The notes: generated by a model not told the origin, from the letters alone. A stretch of 64,000 nt of DNA from Glandiceps talaboti (GCF_964340395.1 NC_135559.1:15952531-16016530), one strand, 5' to 3'. Shown: positions 1 through 10,849, counted from the stretch's first letter. Made by a program: numbers and translations.

Positions 1-13
1 TACTTTGATTATG

Positions 14-18
<5 letters not shown>

Positions 19-69
<51 letters not shown>
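19..69. repeat. (AT)n microsatellite
   Basis: An uninterrupted AT dinucleotide run lies near the left edge of the window. It precedes the recombinase gene and has no visible coding content. Confidence 0.95.
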
Positions 70-71
<2 letters not shown>

Positions 72-544
72 CATATAAATACGTGCATATCTTCTACTGT
101 GTGACGTCAAACAGGGGGTGATTTCAGAGCATATCACCCCTGTTTAACCGGAACTTTTTTCGCCGTAGAAACCATAGAAACCGTGACCTAAACGATCGCG
201 CGCTCATCAGCTGATTTACTTCCGTAAACAATGGCCTTTCGGCAATAAATTTTTTGCGTAAATCAATAGTGGTGAGGGTTTTGAAGACAGGGAAATATTG
301 GGGTATATATTTACAAATAAAGTACATGTGGATATATGGGTTAAAAATAAAAATGGGGCTATGTTCATTCTACATAAATTTTATTTCTGAAGACTCAATG
401 CATTTGTACCAATGTACGTGCCGATCTCACGGGCGGGAAAACTAAATTGTCGTCTGCCTTTTGCCTAGTTCAAAACTTGAACAATACGTGGTCGTACTGT
501 AGTTCTTGCTTGTTTTTGAATTGTTTTACTGTCAACATTCGAAG
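70..544. other. Upstream region of the Crypton-like gene
   Basis: No gene is visible here. It holds a short imperfect hairpin at 109-146 (arms AACAGGGGGTGAT and ATCACCCCTGTT) and a full palindromic TGACGTCA (CRE/ATF-type) at 102-109. The first ATG in the recombinase frame is at 545. A longer reading from 506 would need a non-ATG start and is not preferred. Confidence 0.6.
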
Positions 545-2095
545 ATGGCTGAGGCATCAGGAGAAAGCATGGATGAAGACATTAACGAACTATTCAGATT
601 AGCTGCTGAGTTGGGAGTAACGGGTATGGACGATTTTTCAGACGTTCTAGCCGACCCCTTACCGAACGCCGTTCTGGCACCGCCCGTGCCCTTGCAAACC
701 ACACGCTATAGAGACTATAGCGAGGCCGAAAAACAGGAGCTCATTGAGCAACAGCGAAAGAAGAACACGGTGCGATCGACAAATTCCGCAGTAAATCAAT
801 TCTACAAATGGATGAGAGCAATGAGACCATCAGAAATAAGGCAAATCCATGACATTCCAGCAGAGGAGCTAAACGAATATCTAGGTAGTTTTTTCGCCGG
901 TGTAAGACAAAAGGATGGGTCCGAATACGAACCAGGCACTATCACAACTTATCAACGAGGTATCGATCGTTACCTGAACGAGCAGGGCTACAAGTTATCA
1001 ATCGTCCGAGACAAAGAATTTACCAGTTCACAGAAGATCCTAAAAGCAAAGCGGTCACAACTAAGAAAAGAGGGACGAGGCAACAAACCAAATGCCGCCG
1101 AAGAATTGACCGAGCGCGAAGAAAATCGTCTCTACGAGTCAGGTGTTATCGGGCACCATTCACCAGAAGCATTGCTGTTTGTCGTGTGGTTAAACAACCA
1201 AAAGCACTTCGGCTTCCGTGGTTGCCAGGAGAGTAGGCAGATGACATGGGGAGATGTCACACTGAAGTGTACTGTAGATGGTACAGAGTATTTGGAATTC
1301 AACGAGAAAGAAAACAAAACGAGATCGTCGGGAAAAGTGAGCGAACAACCGCGGGCCTACCCACCGAAAGCTTTCGCTGTTAGCACCGACCTCAACCGAT
1401 GTCCTGTGTACGCGTATAAGCGATACAAATTCCACCGCCCCTCTACACATCTCGCTAGCGATTCTGCATTCTACCTTGCGATTAACTACAAACCAGATAC
1501 AATCATTTGGTACAAGCGTCAGCCAATGGGTGTGAATAAACTTGACTCTCTCCTCAGCACAATGTGCAAACAAGCCGGCATTGAAGGAAGGAAGACAAAC
1601 CATAGCGTACGACGATCGATGATACGCCGCCTTCACGACAGTGGGATACCCCCAACGAAGTTAATGCAGTTGTCTGGTCACCGAAATGTCCAAAGCATCA
1701 ATCATTATGCTATTAATTCGATGGAAGACCAACAACGAATGTCTGAGTTATTATCGGGTTCAAGTAGTCGTGCCAACCAAGTAGCTTCAACTCCTATACA
1801 ACAGCAATCACCGTTCAAAACGCCAGAAGCAGTCGCTACCACTAGTCAGTCGAGAGTCATTTCTACTTCGAATACAGTGACTAGTTTCAATAATAGTACG
1901 GTCGTAGCTACAGCTAATGCAGATAACCCCGTCTCCACAGCTACTGGAGGTGTTTTTGGAGGTGCAACTTTGAATAATTGCACAATAAATGTAAAGGTAA
2001 ACGTCAACGCTGAAACCTCGCCCTATCGTCCACCTAAACGCCGTCGAATTGCCGTCATCTACGATAGTAGCGATTCTAGTTCACAATCGCAATGA
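545..2095 (+). CDS. Crypton-type tyrosine recombinase (DUF3504 family)
   Basis: An uninterrupted single-exon frame of 516 residues from ATG 545. The C-terminal half has a tyrosine-recombinase catalytic set: Arg225 in FGFRG, H353-x-x-R356 in NHSVRR, H379 in LSGHR, and the candidate nucleophile Y388 in INHY. The N-terminal half (about 55-200) is an SAM-like/core-binding region. The tail is Ser/Thr/Asn-rich with a basic PPKRRR patch near the C terminus, a plausible nuclear signal. The family (KIAA1958, QRICH1 and ZMYM relatives, and Crypton transposons) cuts and joins DNA through a covalent tyrosine link. It could be a mobile Crypton or a domesticated host gene; no terminal repeats were found to settle this. 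The catalytic residues are intact, so activity is conceivable. Confidence 0.85.
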   Translation: MAEASGESMDEDINELFRLAAELGVTGMDDFSDVLADPLPNAVLAPPVPLQTTRYRDYSEAEKQELIEQQRKKNTVRSTNSAVNQFYKWMRAMRPSEIRQIHDIPAEELNEYLGSFFAGVRQKDGSEYEPGTITTYQRGIDRYLNEQGYKLSIVRDKEFTSSQKILKAKRSQLRKEGRGNKPNAAEELTEREENRLYESGVIGHHSPEALLFVVWLNNQKHFGFRGCQESRQMTWGDVTLKCTVDGTEYLEFNEKENKTRSSGKVSEQPRAYPPKAFAVSTDLNRCPVYAYKRYKFHRPSTHLASDSAFYLAINYKPDTIIWYKRQPMGVNKLDSLLSTMCKQAGIEGRKTNHSVRRSMIRRLHDSGIPPTKLMQLSGHRNVQSINHYAINSMEDQQRMSELLSGSSSRANQVASTPIQQQSPFKTPEAVATTSQSRVISTSNTVTSFNNSTVVATANADNPVSTATGGVFGGATLNNCTINVKVNVNAETSPYRPPKRRRIAVIYDSSDSSSQSQ

Positions 2096-2665
2096 AATGA
2101 TTTTGGACTGTCGCGAAGTTCTACTGTTGAAAAAATTTGTAATTTAGTGTTCTCGCTTTCGTTTATCACGTCGTAAATATATTAAAGAGTTGAATTTCAA
2201 TTGCCAAGTTATTTGTCCGAGTTCAAGTGTATTCTTGTATGATCCACCTCACGGTACGATTGATAGTGAGAGTACGTTGATCTCTGTGTGCAGTGTGAAT
2301 TTTTTTTTTTTTTTGGGGGGGGGTAACATGTTGAAAGTCTCACTCTATGCATGGGAACATGTAGAAATACAGAATGATGTAATGTATTCTAACAAGTGTG
2401 TTTCCATCATGAACAGAGACCTTTGGTGTGACCTGTTGTGGATGAAAACTGCGAGAATGTTGCAAACTACGGTTTTATGAATGAGTGAAGTTGAACATAC
2501 AAACAATAGTTTGAGGTCGGAGTGCAACAAGTAACAATATAATGGGGTCGGCACGATTTGCATATGATCATATGACCACAGTCTGATTACCGCCGCGTAA
2601 CAATGTAGTCTGAATTTAATTCCGTGTCAACCATAACAAAATACACTAATTTATTTTTATATGAT
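2096..2665. other. 3' flank of the recombinase
   Basis: No gene is seen. A possible poly(A) signal (ATATTAAAGAG) lies about 85 bp after the stop. There is a T-run followed by a G-run at about 2300-2326. The remainder is AT-rich sequence. Confidence 0.5.
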
Positions 2666-2832
2666 AAATATATAATCCCACGAAATCAATGTTAGTTTTA
2701 CGTCATAATGCCCCTCGTATGATTCCGCGGACTACAAATTCTCGCCTACCGGCTCGAATTTGTATTAGTCCGCGGAATCATACTCGGGGCATTATGACGT
2801 AAAACTAACATTGATTTCGTGGGATTATATAT
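2666..2832. mobile_element. Foldback MITE-like element 1
   Basis: A near-perfect inverted repeat. The left arm, beginning ATATATAATCCCACGAAATC, runs to about 2735, and the right arm, about 2762-2832, is its reverse complement for about 66 bp with very few mismatches. The loop is about 25 bp. It has no coding capacity. The ends are AT-rich, so a TA-type target duplication is possible but cannot be fixed. This is likely a non-autonomous DNA transposon (MITE). Each arm contains TTACGTCA, a bZIP-like half-palindrome. Confidence 0.8.
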
Positions 2833-2947
2833 AAATATATATATATATATACCTGATTGTCTGATGATCGCAATATGCGTGAAACTCCGAGTTACACCCA
2901 AGAAAGAGTTCCAGTACTACCAAAACTATATATATATATAATCGTGA

Positions 2948-3001
2948 GGCAAAGTAAATACAATTTAGTATATATATACACTAAATTGTATTTACTTTGC
3001 C
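2948..3001. repeat. Perfect short inverted repeat
   Basis: GGCAAAGTAAATACAATTTA is followed after an (AT)n spacer by its exact reverse complement, making 22-bp arms. The right arm corresponds to unique sequence at the start of duplication block 2 (about 27594), so the left arm looks like a local inverted copy. Confidence 0.85.
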
Positions 3002-4369
3002 CCATATTTATATTTGTTGACCATAGTATGGATATGAACGAAGTGCATTTTCTAATCAATTGTTAAATTCTATAACAAAGAAAGTTTTCATAAGGTGCAC
3101 GGTTTAAACTGTTGTTGTTTATACCGTTGTAGATGCTAGAAACGGAATCCTACATACCAGGTGTGTGAATATTTACACATTTCACCACTGAGGGAGCTGT
3201 TGTACATGTTCTCAGTGCATAGAGGTGTTATAGTTTACAAGAGGCGAGGAGTTATATTGTGTGGATGTCGTGCGAATGAAGTGTGGTCGCCAATTTTTTT
3301 TTTCATTTGTTGGTATTTTTTCCAATTTTGTAATTTTATGGTTTTCCCCAAAGCCTTCAAAAACATCTACTTTTCATGAATTAAATAAATAAATAGATAA
3401 ATACATAAATTAATTAAAAAATAAATATAAATGAATACATAAATAAACACTCGCTCGAGTCGCAAAACGGACGATATGACCGCAGCGTAAACATGCACAC
3501 GGTTTTGCGCAGGTCCGACTTTGAGCTAGTCTGTTTGCATATAACTTACCATTACCCGTTTTTTTTTCGGCTTGAGCGGGGGCTCGACTCGAACGAACGT
3601 CAGACAAGAAATGACAAAATAGACAAGACTTAGGTTGAATTTAGTGATTTAAAGTTTATTTCTATATGTTTACAGTTATTACCAAAGATATGGGTGTATG
3701 TTTTTTTACCGAAAATCCGTGTGCATGAAATCTATGCAGTCTCGCGTTTTCGTTATAGGAGGAACCATAACGGAAACACGGAGGTGTATTGGCGTTAACG
3801 AAGCGTATATATCCAGAGATAGATCGGAAAATGATACGCCAGTTACAACGAGCTCGTACAGTTTTAACATGGTGACAGATTCAAAGCCGAGCTTTCGCTC
3901 AAAATTTAAGCTCACCACTACACTACCTACAGATAATATTGACTACTAATTAATAGATACTATAATGTCTTTTTTTAGTAACTGAGCAATTTTAGTGAAT
4001 ATATCTTTGGTTGTTTGATTTCAAAAATGGTTCCTAGTAGCAGCTAGTTCAGTGGTCAACAAGCACAAACGTGACGTGCATTTTATAAATTAAATGCTTT
4101 CAACGGTTCTTTTCGAGTGTTTGGCATGGGTGTTACCAATATCTACATTTATTTGTTTCAAAATATTAAGTAATAAATAAAGCGTAATTTAAATTCAGAG
4201 CTAATGTAAGTACAAATGACATGGAAAGACTCTCGGGCAACAATTTATAGCATTTCAAAACACAGGTTATTGAGCATGCGTACAACCTCAGACTGTTTAT
4301 CGGGTGGAAGGTCATATGAGGACAGATTCTACCAGGCTACATATGACTTCCTTGTTGGAATCCTACAAG
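3002..4369. other. Upstream region and 5' UTR exon of TRIM-A
   Basis: No gene is visible. The stretch is the counterpart of 27600-29323 in block 2. Its end is probably a non-coding first exon of the TRIM gene: CTACAAG is followed by a GTAAAAC donor at 4370, and the acceptor is TAG at 4521-4523 or, more likely, TAG at 4540-4542 before AAGACC. The same arrangement recurs before every TRIM copy in the window. Confidence 0.55.
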
Positions 4370-5881
4370 GTAAAACTATCTCTACATTGGAATTTTTCAA
4401 CGAATTGACTGTAATTTCTGGAATCACTCGCGTTAATAGATGTATACAGTAACTGAAGTACAATAATTTACAATGTAAATCTTATTTTAAGTATTTATTT
4501 TGCTTTCTTTCTGTTTCAACTAGACGAACTCAACATTCGTAGAAGACCTCGTCCACACAACACAAGTAGGTTAAGGTTGAATCCAATTGCTAGACCTGTC
4601 ATAAGTTTAGCGAACTTTGTACCCCAGACCAAACAATAGCGATATCACATCATGGCAACTGCAGAGTCGAAATTTCTAGAGGAAATTGACGACAAATTCC
4701 TCATCTGTACGATCTGCATGGAGCGGTACAAAAAAGCCAAGCTTTTGTCGTGTTTACATACTTATTGTGGACACTGTCTGGAGACGTTGGTTAAGAAAAC
4801 AGGTGAACTTCTTTGCCCGGTTTGCAGACGTCCTCAAACGATCCCTGATGGAGGCGTTCGTAAGATAGCGGACAACTTTTTTATGAATCAGTTGGTGGAA
4901 CAGTTCAACAGACGAGATGGGGAACTACTTGAGGCGAGGAAATGTGGTGGTTGTAGGAAGAGTTCAGCTTCACATAGGTGTATCGAATGTGCAATGAGTC
5001 TCTGCCAAACTTGCTCAGATGCCCACAGTAACATTCCATTGACACGTACTCATCGCCTGATGTCAATCACACAGTGAGAAGACAAAGGTCGAGAACCCAG
5101 CAGCTGTACAGCCTCCCATCTACTGTACTAGTCACCAAGACAACCAGGTCAAATTCTACTGTGATTCTTGTGATGTGGGAATCTGTCATGAATGCACCGC
5201 CCTTGATCACCCACGACCTGAGCACAACTACAGATACTTGAAGTCAGTGGCAGAAGAGTACAAGAAATACCTGACAGAGATGGTTAAAAAGATGAAAGTG
5301 AAAGAAAGAGAAGCACACGACAGTAAGAAGATGGTACAAGAGGTGGTGAACTCAGTTGACAACAACTTCCAAAAAAATGAAAAGATAATCAAAGAACACG
5401 TCAAAAAGACGATTGACGAAATGACCAACAAAATAGAGGAGGATGGAAAAAAGCTGTTGAATAGGTTGAATGAAGAACATAACGATAGGAAATGCAAGTT
5501 ACAAGCACAGCTCAAAGAACTCAACAACACTGAGCACGTTTTGACGAGCGCATGTGAAGTTGCTGGGGAAATGCTGCAACATAGAAGTGATGCACAGTTG
5601 ATGTCGGCTAAGAATGGAATGACATCACAAATACAAGAACTGATGGCTGCAAACACAGATCAGACACCATTGGAGAGTGATTGTGTAGAATTCAATCCAT
5701 ATCATGATTACTGCCAAACTGAAAGCTTAGGACAGCTGGATTTGACATCATATGAGATAACAGATTATTCAAAGTTTCCGAAGATTGGCGAAGAAATACG
5801 AGCAACTGTGACCAGCAAAGATAGGAGAGTGAAATTGTCAAAATGCAAAGTCAAAGGTGGGATGCTTACACCTGACTATGA

Positions 5882-5893
5882 AACAAAGAAATT
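5882..5893. repeat. Target-site duplication, left copy
   Basis: AACAAAGAAATT occurs here and again at 10838-10849, exactly flanking the LINE. TRIM-C has the single unoccupied copy at 30826-30837. Confidence 0.95.
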
Positions 5894-5979
5894 CATTCTG
5901 GTCACTTTATTGTACTTAATGGCCATCGGCCCAAAATACAAAGAAAATTAGTACATAGTCAGACAAAAACGTCACAATC

Positions 5980-8900
5980 TCAGCAAATAGTGTTTGCTTC
6001 TTTTCTCAAAGATAGTGCATGATAAAGAAAAAGAGCAAGTTTTTGGATTGTATCACTGTCTTCAGAACGCATGATTTCAATGAATTTTGTATAGGAAGGA
6101 GGAGAGTAAAAGTAATGTGGTATGTACTTATTCCGGTATTGATTGAAAAATGCACATTTAAGTAGGAAATGAAATTCGTCCTCGACCTCATGAAGGTCAC
6201 AGAGAGTACATATTCTGTCATCACGGTGTACATTATTTCTCCTCCCCAATTCAATTTGTAGCCAATGTGCTGAACACCTAAAGCGTGCAACCATCATGCG
6301 ATGTTGGCCAAACTTGATTTCAGACAAGTACTTTTCGCGGTGTAATGACAATTTAAAATTTCTGTAATGTAAAAGTTTATCAAAAGTTGATACATCACTC
6401 TGCCATTTCAAAAATAAAAATATTTTAAATCTACTTACAAAAGTATTTACAAATAAATCAATGTTTTCAACATGTTGCGCATTCCAAACATCTTCCAGGT
6501 TACAGATTTCTAGTAAACTTTTAATTTCTCTAACCCAAGTACCCCTAGTACGTACACCAGAGTTCTCTATCTGAAGGAGCATGTCGTAACATTTCCTGGG
6601 ATATCTTTGACTTGGCATGTTTAAAAGTTTCGCCCAGTATTTGATACATCTTTTTGCTGTTAACAAATAAATAGGGTATCTTCCACAATCCCCTAGTACA
6701 GCGCAGTTCGGGGCACTTTTTGATACGCCAAGAAACATTCTACATGCCAACAGCTGCACCCTTTCCAATAATACATAACTCTGGAAACCCCAGATTTCAG
6801 AACCATATGTTAAAATTGGTACAATGAAAGTGTCAAAAATTTTAAAGAATGTTTTACATGACAATGTTCCTACTTTTCCACACTTACGCCACATGTACAT
6901 AAATGATTTTCTACCTTGTTGTGAAAGTATTTTTGTCGCATAAGACCACTTCAAACGACAGGAGAAAAGAACCCCTAAATACTTGTAATACGATACAACA
7001 TCAAGTCTCTGCCCTCTGAAAAACCATTTTTCTTTTTTCGATATACATCCGCCGTTTTTAAAAACCATTACTTTCGTCTTTGACAGATTTACTTTCATGT
7101 TCCACCTTTCACAATAGTTACTCAAAGTGTGTAATAAATTCTGCAGACCAAAGATACTGTCAGAAAACATAACAATGTCGTCAGCAAATAACAAGCATAA
7201 AATTTCTATTAGGTCAGGTGCAAGTTGAACCCCCCTTTGGCCAGTACGTTGCACTTCCCTTACTAGCTCGTTGATGAAAAATGAAAAGAGGAAAGGGCTA
7301 AGCATGCAACCTTGTCTCACTCCAATCGGACACTCGAAATACTCGGTTTTTCCCTTGTCAGTTCTCACACACGATTTGACACCACAGTACATACTATGAA
7401 GTATGCGGAACATTTTTCCCTTGACGCCACCCTTTAAAAGAATATACCAAAGTCGTTGTCGTTCCACAGTGTCAAATGCTTTTGAAAAGTCAACAAAAAC
7501 GCAATAAAATTTTCCCTTATTCAATGTCAAGTATTTTTGGATTATGGACTGTAAGATGAAAATGTTGTCAACTGTTGAGTAACCTCTCCTAAAACCAGCC
7601 TGGGCTTCGTCAATCTTTGTGAAAGCATCTGCCCAAAATGTAAGTCTACGGTTGAGGATACCTGTGAATATTTTACTGAAGATACTTAACAATGAGATTC
7701 CTCTGTAATTGTCTGGTACATTGGTGGCACCCTTTTTATGAATTGGAACAATTACCGCTTTTGCCCACTCTGTTGGAAAAATACCCGTATCCATAATTCT
7801 ATTGAATAAAGCTTTCAGATATGGAAGTAAAACTTGTGGTGATGATTTAAAAAATTCTCCCAAGATGTTGTCTGGACCAGCTGACTTCCCATTTTAAGAC
7901 TTGAGATACTAGCAAGTATTTCTTCATCTGTTATTGGACAATTAAGTATATCATAATCTATATCTTCGACTGCTGCTGGTATAACATCATCAACAGCTGA
8001 CTGAAATAGATGTGTATATTCTTCTGACATATGGAAAGGAACATTATCACTTTGCTCTTTGTAGAGACTACTAAAATATTTGTACCAAGCCTCGGGTTGT
8101 ATACAAGGTATATGTGGTTTAGAAATAGTAAGTCTACGGAGAGTGTGCCAAAAACGTTTGGGATCTTCAATACATATGGACAATTCATTTCTATAAGTTT
8201 CCATACACTTCCGCTTTTTATCACGACACTTGTTCTTAAAATCCCCCTTTAGCTGATTGTAACGATCGAGAGTCCGTGTCTGACCGTCCCGTCTGAATTG
8301 TCTAAGGCATCTATACTTCTCCAATTTCAAACGTTTACATTCTGAGTCAAACCACTCTGGTTGTACTCTGCATTTTGGATTTACCAATATCTTTCTGCTC
8401 AGACCACACTTTGAAACAGCACAATCAAAAATATCTTGCCAGACAACAATAAAATCGTTTACATCAAAATTTACATTTCTCACTATAGTATTTAAGCGAC
8501 TAATTACTGGTTCAGAGTGGAGGAAACTAACAAAACGCTCACTTTGATCATTTTTCCATACATATTTAATCTCACCAATGTGTGGCTTTGTTGTTTCGTA
8601 CGTTTTACTCATAGTAAACAAATTAAACTTCAGAGGGAAATGGTCAGATTCAGTACGCAAATCAATACAAAAATCACTTATCAAATTAAAGAGTGAAGTT
8701 GACACCAAAACATAGTCAACTACACTTGCACCGTTATTTGAAATACAAGTGAAGTCTCCGTTATTTACATCTGACCCAGACCTCCCATTCACAATATGCA
8801 AATTAAAAGTAGCACATAATGACAGCAAGGTGCGACCAAAGGTATTTACAATTTTGTCCTTTGAGGCCCTTCTAACACAAAAGCTATCTGCATCATAATC

Positions 8901-9467
8901 ACAATTGTTATCAATTACATACTTGGGATCGTCGTCAATGATATAATCAGATTCACAACCAGTGCGTGCGTTGAAATCACCTGTTACTATAACATCAACA
9001 TCAGGTAACTTAGAAATAACTTCAACTAGTTGACCTTCAAAAAGTTCAACTCCGTTATCTGAATTCAGGTCATTGTAGAATGTGGAATGTTCTGGCGGAA
9101 TGTATACTCCACAAAGTAAAATATCTCTAATATTTCCAACCAAATTGCCATCAATAAGGATGAAAATACAGTCTTTAAGGTTGGAGTCCACAGGTTTGAT
9201 CATTCGGGAAATATTTTCTCTAACTAAGATACATACACCACCTACAAATCTTCCTCTGGCCGATTTTCTCGGTCGATGTTTAGTAAATACATTGAAACCA
9301 GGGAAACAGTTTTTGAATTCTTCATCACTGTCTGCCCAAGTTTCCACAAGAATTATTATGTCATGAGATAAAAGGTAATTACCAAAATCAAAATCACAAA
9401 TCTTAGATTTAAGACCCCTGACATTCCAATAAATTATTTTAACTAGTTTTGGGCCTTGGCCTAACCA
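5980..9467 (-). CDS. LINE ORF2: APE endonuclease and reverse transcriptase (one frameshift)
   Basis: The endonuclease frame (9467-7815) starts right after the ORF1 stop with no ATG before the first motif. It shows WNVRG, the metal-binding Glu in LVETW, GDFNAR, DYVLVS and SDHFPL, so all APE motifs are present. The reverse transcriptase frame (7863-5980) has DNYRGISLL, AGFRRG, DFSKAFD, GVRQGCMLSPFLF and FADD, then a C-terminal CTLC...H...C motif. The frames join at an A-run on the coding strand (plus-strand T-run 7892-7895), where one base appears lost from a run that family logic (LKNGKSAGPDN) would expect to be five long. The enzyme nicks target DNA and copies element RNA in place. This copy makes no full ORF2 protein without frameshifting. 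Confidence 0.9.
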
Positions 9468-10715
9468 TTATTTGTCAGTTGTGGCCCTTGACCATGGACG
9501 CTGGGAAACTGTCGAAGAATGCAAGCCACGATTCCGATTATAAGAAATCCCAGAGTTCGCTTCCGCCATGAGGTTGACAGTAATATCGTCGCTCGCGTTT
9601 CCAGCAACTGTGTTCGAGTCTTCAATTATCAGTTTACCTCTCTTGTAATATGCTTTTTTCCCCTGTCTTCTCAGATTTCCAAGTGTGTTCTGTTGTCTTC
9701 TTGTTAGATCACTACCTATACCAATATTTCGTGTCTTTAATTGTTCTCTTGCTGCAAGAGCGGTAACTTTATCGTCACCATGGTGAAATTTAACAATAAT
9801 TGCCCGTGGTTTATTTCCCCGACGAACACCGACACGATGAGCCCTGACGATATCCCGTGCGACCCAAACTTTACCCGTTGCAGTTTCGTTGAGGATTGAC
9901 ACAACTTTGACTTTACAATCATCGAATGTTTCATTGTCTTCTTCCCTGATACCATATAGTCTTACATTGTCTCTTCTTGAAAATGACTCTAACTGGTCAG
10001 TATCTTGTTCAATTGTATCTAAACGTACTATCACATCTGATACCTTGTCATCAATGGCATCTAAATCGAGCTTAATAACATGACTTTCTTCTTTCATTTC
10101 GTCGATTTCGTTTCTCATCGTGTGTGTTACCTGTTCAAGACCATGCAGCGTACTATTCAGAGTGTCACATGTCTTCTGTAGGCTTGTTTGCTTTTCACTC
10201 AAAGTCGCGATTTCATTACTCAGTTGTTGTCCAACACTTATGATTTGTTGCATTAAGTCGCTCTTTACGGCTTCTATAGCTTTGATTATATCGGATTCAG
10301 TTTGTGGCCCTGGGTTCAGTTCGACGTCGCCTGATAATAACAGAAGTTTTGTCAAAAATGGCCGGCCTGGGAACTGATGACATGACACCTGCGTATACAT
10401 GCCATTGGTGCTTCGTACACACGAATCTGCAAAACTATCACATTTCATACTCGAAACCATATCCTTCTCGTCTAGTAATAGCATTCCGTTACTTTGCAAC
10501 CATATTTCCAATGATTCTAGTCCCACCAGTAATGAATACGTGGCAGTCACAGTATAAAGAGATACCAAAATGCATGCTGTCAGCCGGTAACCAAGCTCAT
10601 TTGCATGAGACCATTTTGAGTATGGGCTGTAGAAATGAACTTGAATATCTCTCCAGTTTTTTGGTGGAATGAAAGTTCCAATCCTAGTTCTCCAGGCTTG
10701 GACGCTGACTCCCAT
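9468..10715 (-). CDS. LINE ORF1 protein with N-terminal hydrophobic region and 2A peptide
   Basis: 415 residues from the ATG at 10715. Residues 41-73 are hydrophobic and could be a membrane or signal segment. Residues 121-137 are LTKLLLLSGDVELNPGP, a canonical 2A motif (D-V-E-x-N-P-G-P). Residues about 145-245 form a coiled coil with heptad leucine, isoleucine and valine spacing. Residues about 247-375 resemble the L1-ORF1p RRM plus C-terminal RNA-binding region (RRDNVRLYGI, AHRVG, PRAIIVKF, RGKLII). ORF1 proteins of this kind bind the element RNA as trimers. 2A peptides make the ribosome skip the bond between Gly136 and Pro137, so two products are expected. The stop TAA at 9468-9470 is directly followed in the same frame by ORF2. 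Confidence 0.88.
   Translation of the reverse strand: MGVSVQAWRTRIGTFIPPKNWRDIQVHFYSPYSKWSHANELGYRLTACILVSLYTVTATYSLLVGLESLEIWLQSNGMLLLDEKDMVSSMKCDSFADSCVRSTNGMYTQVSCHQFPGRPFLTKLLLLSGDVELNPGPQTESDIIKAIEAVKSDLMQQIISVGQQLSNEIATLSEKQTSLQKTCDTLNSTLHGLEQVTHTMRNEIDEMKEESHVIKLDLDAIDDKVSDVIVRLDTIEQDTDQLESFSRRDNVRLYGIREEDNETFDDCKVKVVSILNETATGKVWVARDIVRAHRVGVRRGNKPRAIIVKFHHGDDKVTALAAREQLKTRNIGIGSDLTRRQQNTLGNLRRQGKKAYYKRGKLIIEDSNTVAGNASDDITVNLMAEANSGISYNRNRGLHSSTVSQRPWSRATTDK
10305..10355 (-). other. 2A ribosome-skipping peptide coding segment
   Basis: It encodes residues 121-137 of LINE ORF1, ending GDVELNPGP, with a leucine-rich stretch just before the core as in active 2A peptides. The expected break is between Gly136 and Pro137. 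2A motifs are known in ORF1 of APE-type LINEs of sea urchins and other invertebrates. Activity of this copy is inferred from the motif alone. Confidence 0.88.
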
Positions 10716-10837
10716 GGTTTATAAAAGTAACTGACGTACTCACAGTTGCTAACTTGACAGATTTGCCGAGAAATTACTGAAAAGTTGGAGAGCAGTATGA
10801 ACTTGTATGTGAGCGAGCTGTGACCCATCACGTGACC

Positions 10838-10849
10838 AACAAAGAAATT
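10838..10849. repeat. Target-site duplication, right copy
   Basis: This AACAAAGAAATT is identical to 5882-5893. Coding sequence of TRIM-A resumes directly after it. Confidence 0.95.

Larger units (their letters stand above)
5894..10837 (-). mobile_element. Full-length APE-type LINE (CR1/L2-like) with a 2A peptide in ORF1
   Basis: A 4944-bp non-LTR retrotransposon in antisense orientation to TRIM-A. Reading its own strand: a short 5' leader (10837-10716), ORF1 (10715-9468), then ORF2 endonuclease and reverse transcriptase (9467-5980), then a short 3' tail ending ACAATAAAGTGACCAGAATG with no long poly(A). A perfect 12-bp target-site duplication flanks it. The C-terminal CxxC...H...C motif, the ORF1 with RRM-like domain and the tail fit the CR1/L2/Crack group of the Jockey superfamily; the exact clade needs a tree. 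The duplicate TRIM-C lacks it, so it inserted after the block duplication. One single-base frameshift in ORF2 makes this copy non-autonomous. Confidence 0.92.

Noticed and set aside
4216-4452. A small gene upstream of TRIM-A
   Set aside because: The frame crosses the predicted 5' UTR splice donor and is not kept in the other copies.
5228-5656. Minus-strand frames of about 140 residues opposite the coiled coil of the TRIM genes (also 30172-30600, 46486-46935 and 52166-52564)
   Set aside because: They are antisense shadows of Lys/Glu-rich coding sequence, giving Ser/Phe-rich translations without family features.
10304-10672. Plus-strand frame of 122 residues inside the LINE
   Set aside because: It is antisense to LINE ORF1, which has clear domains and the 2A motif.
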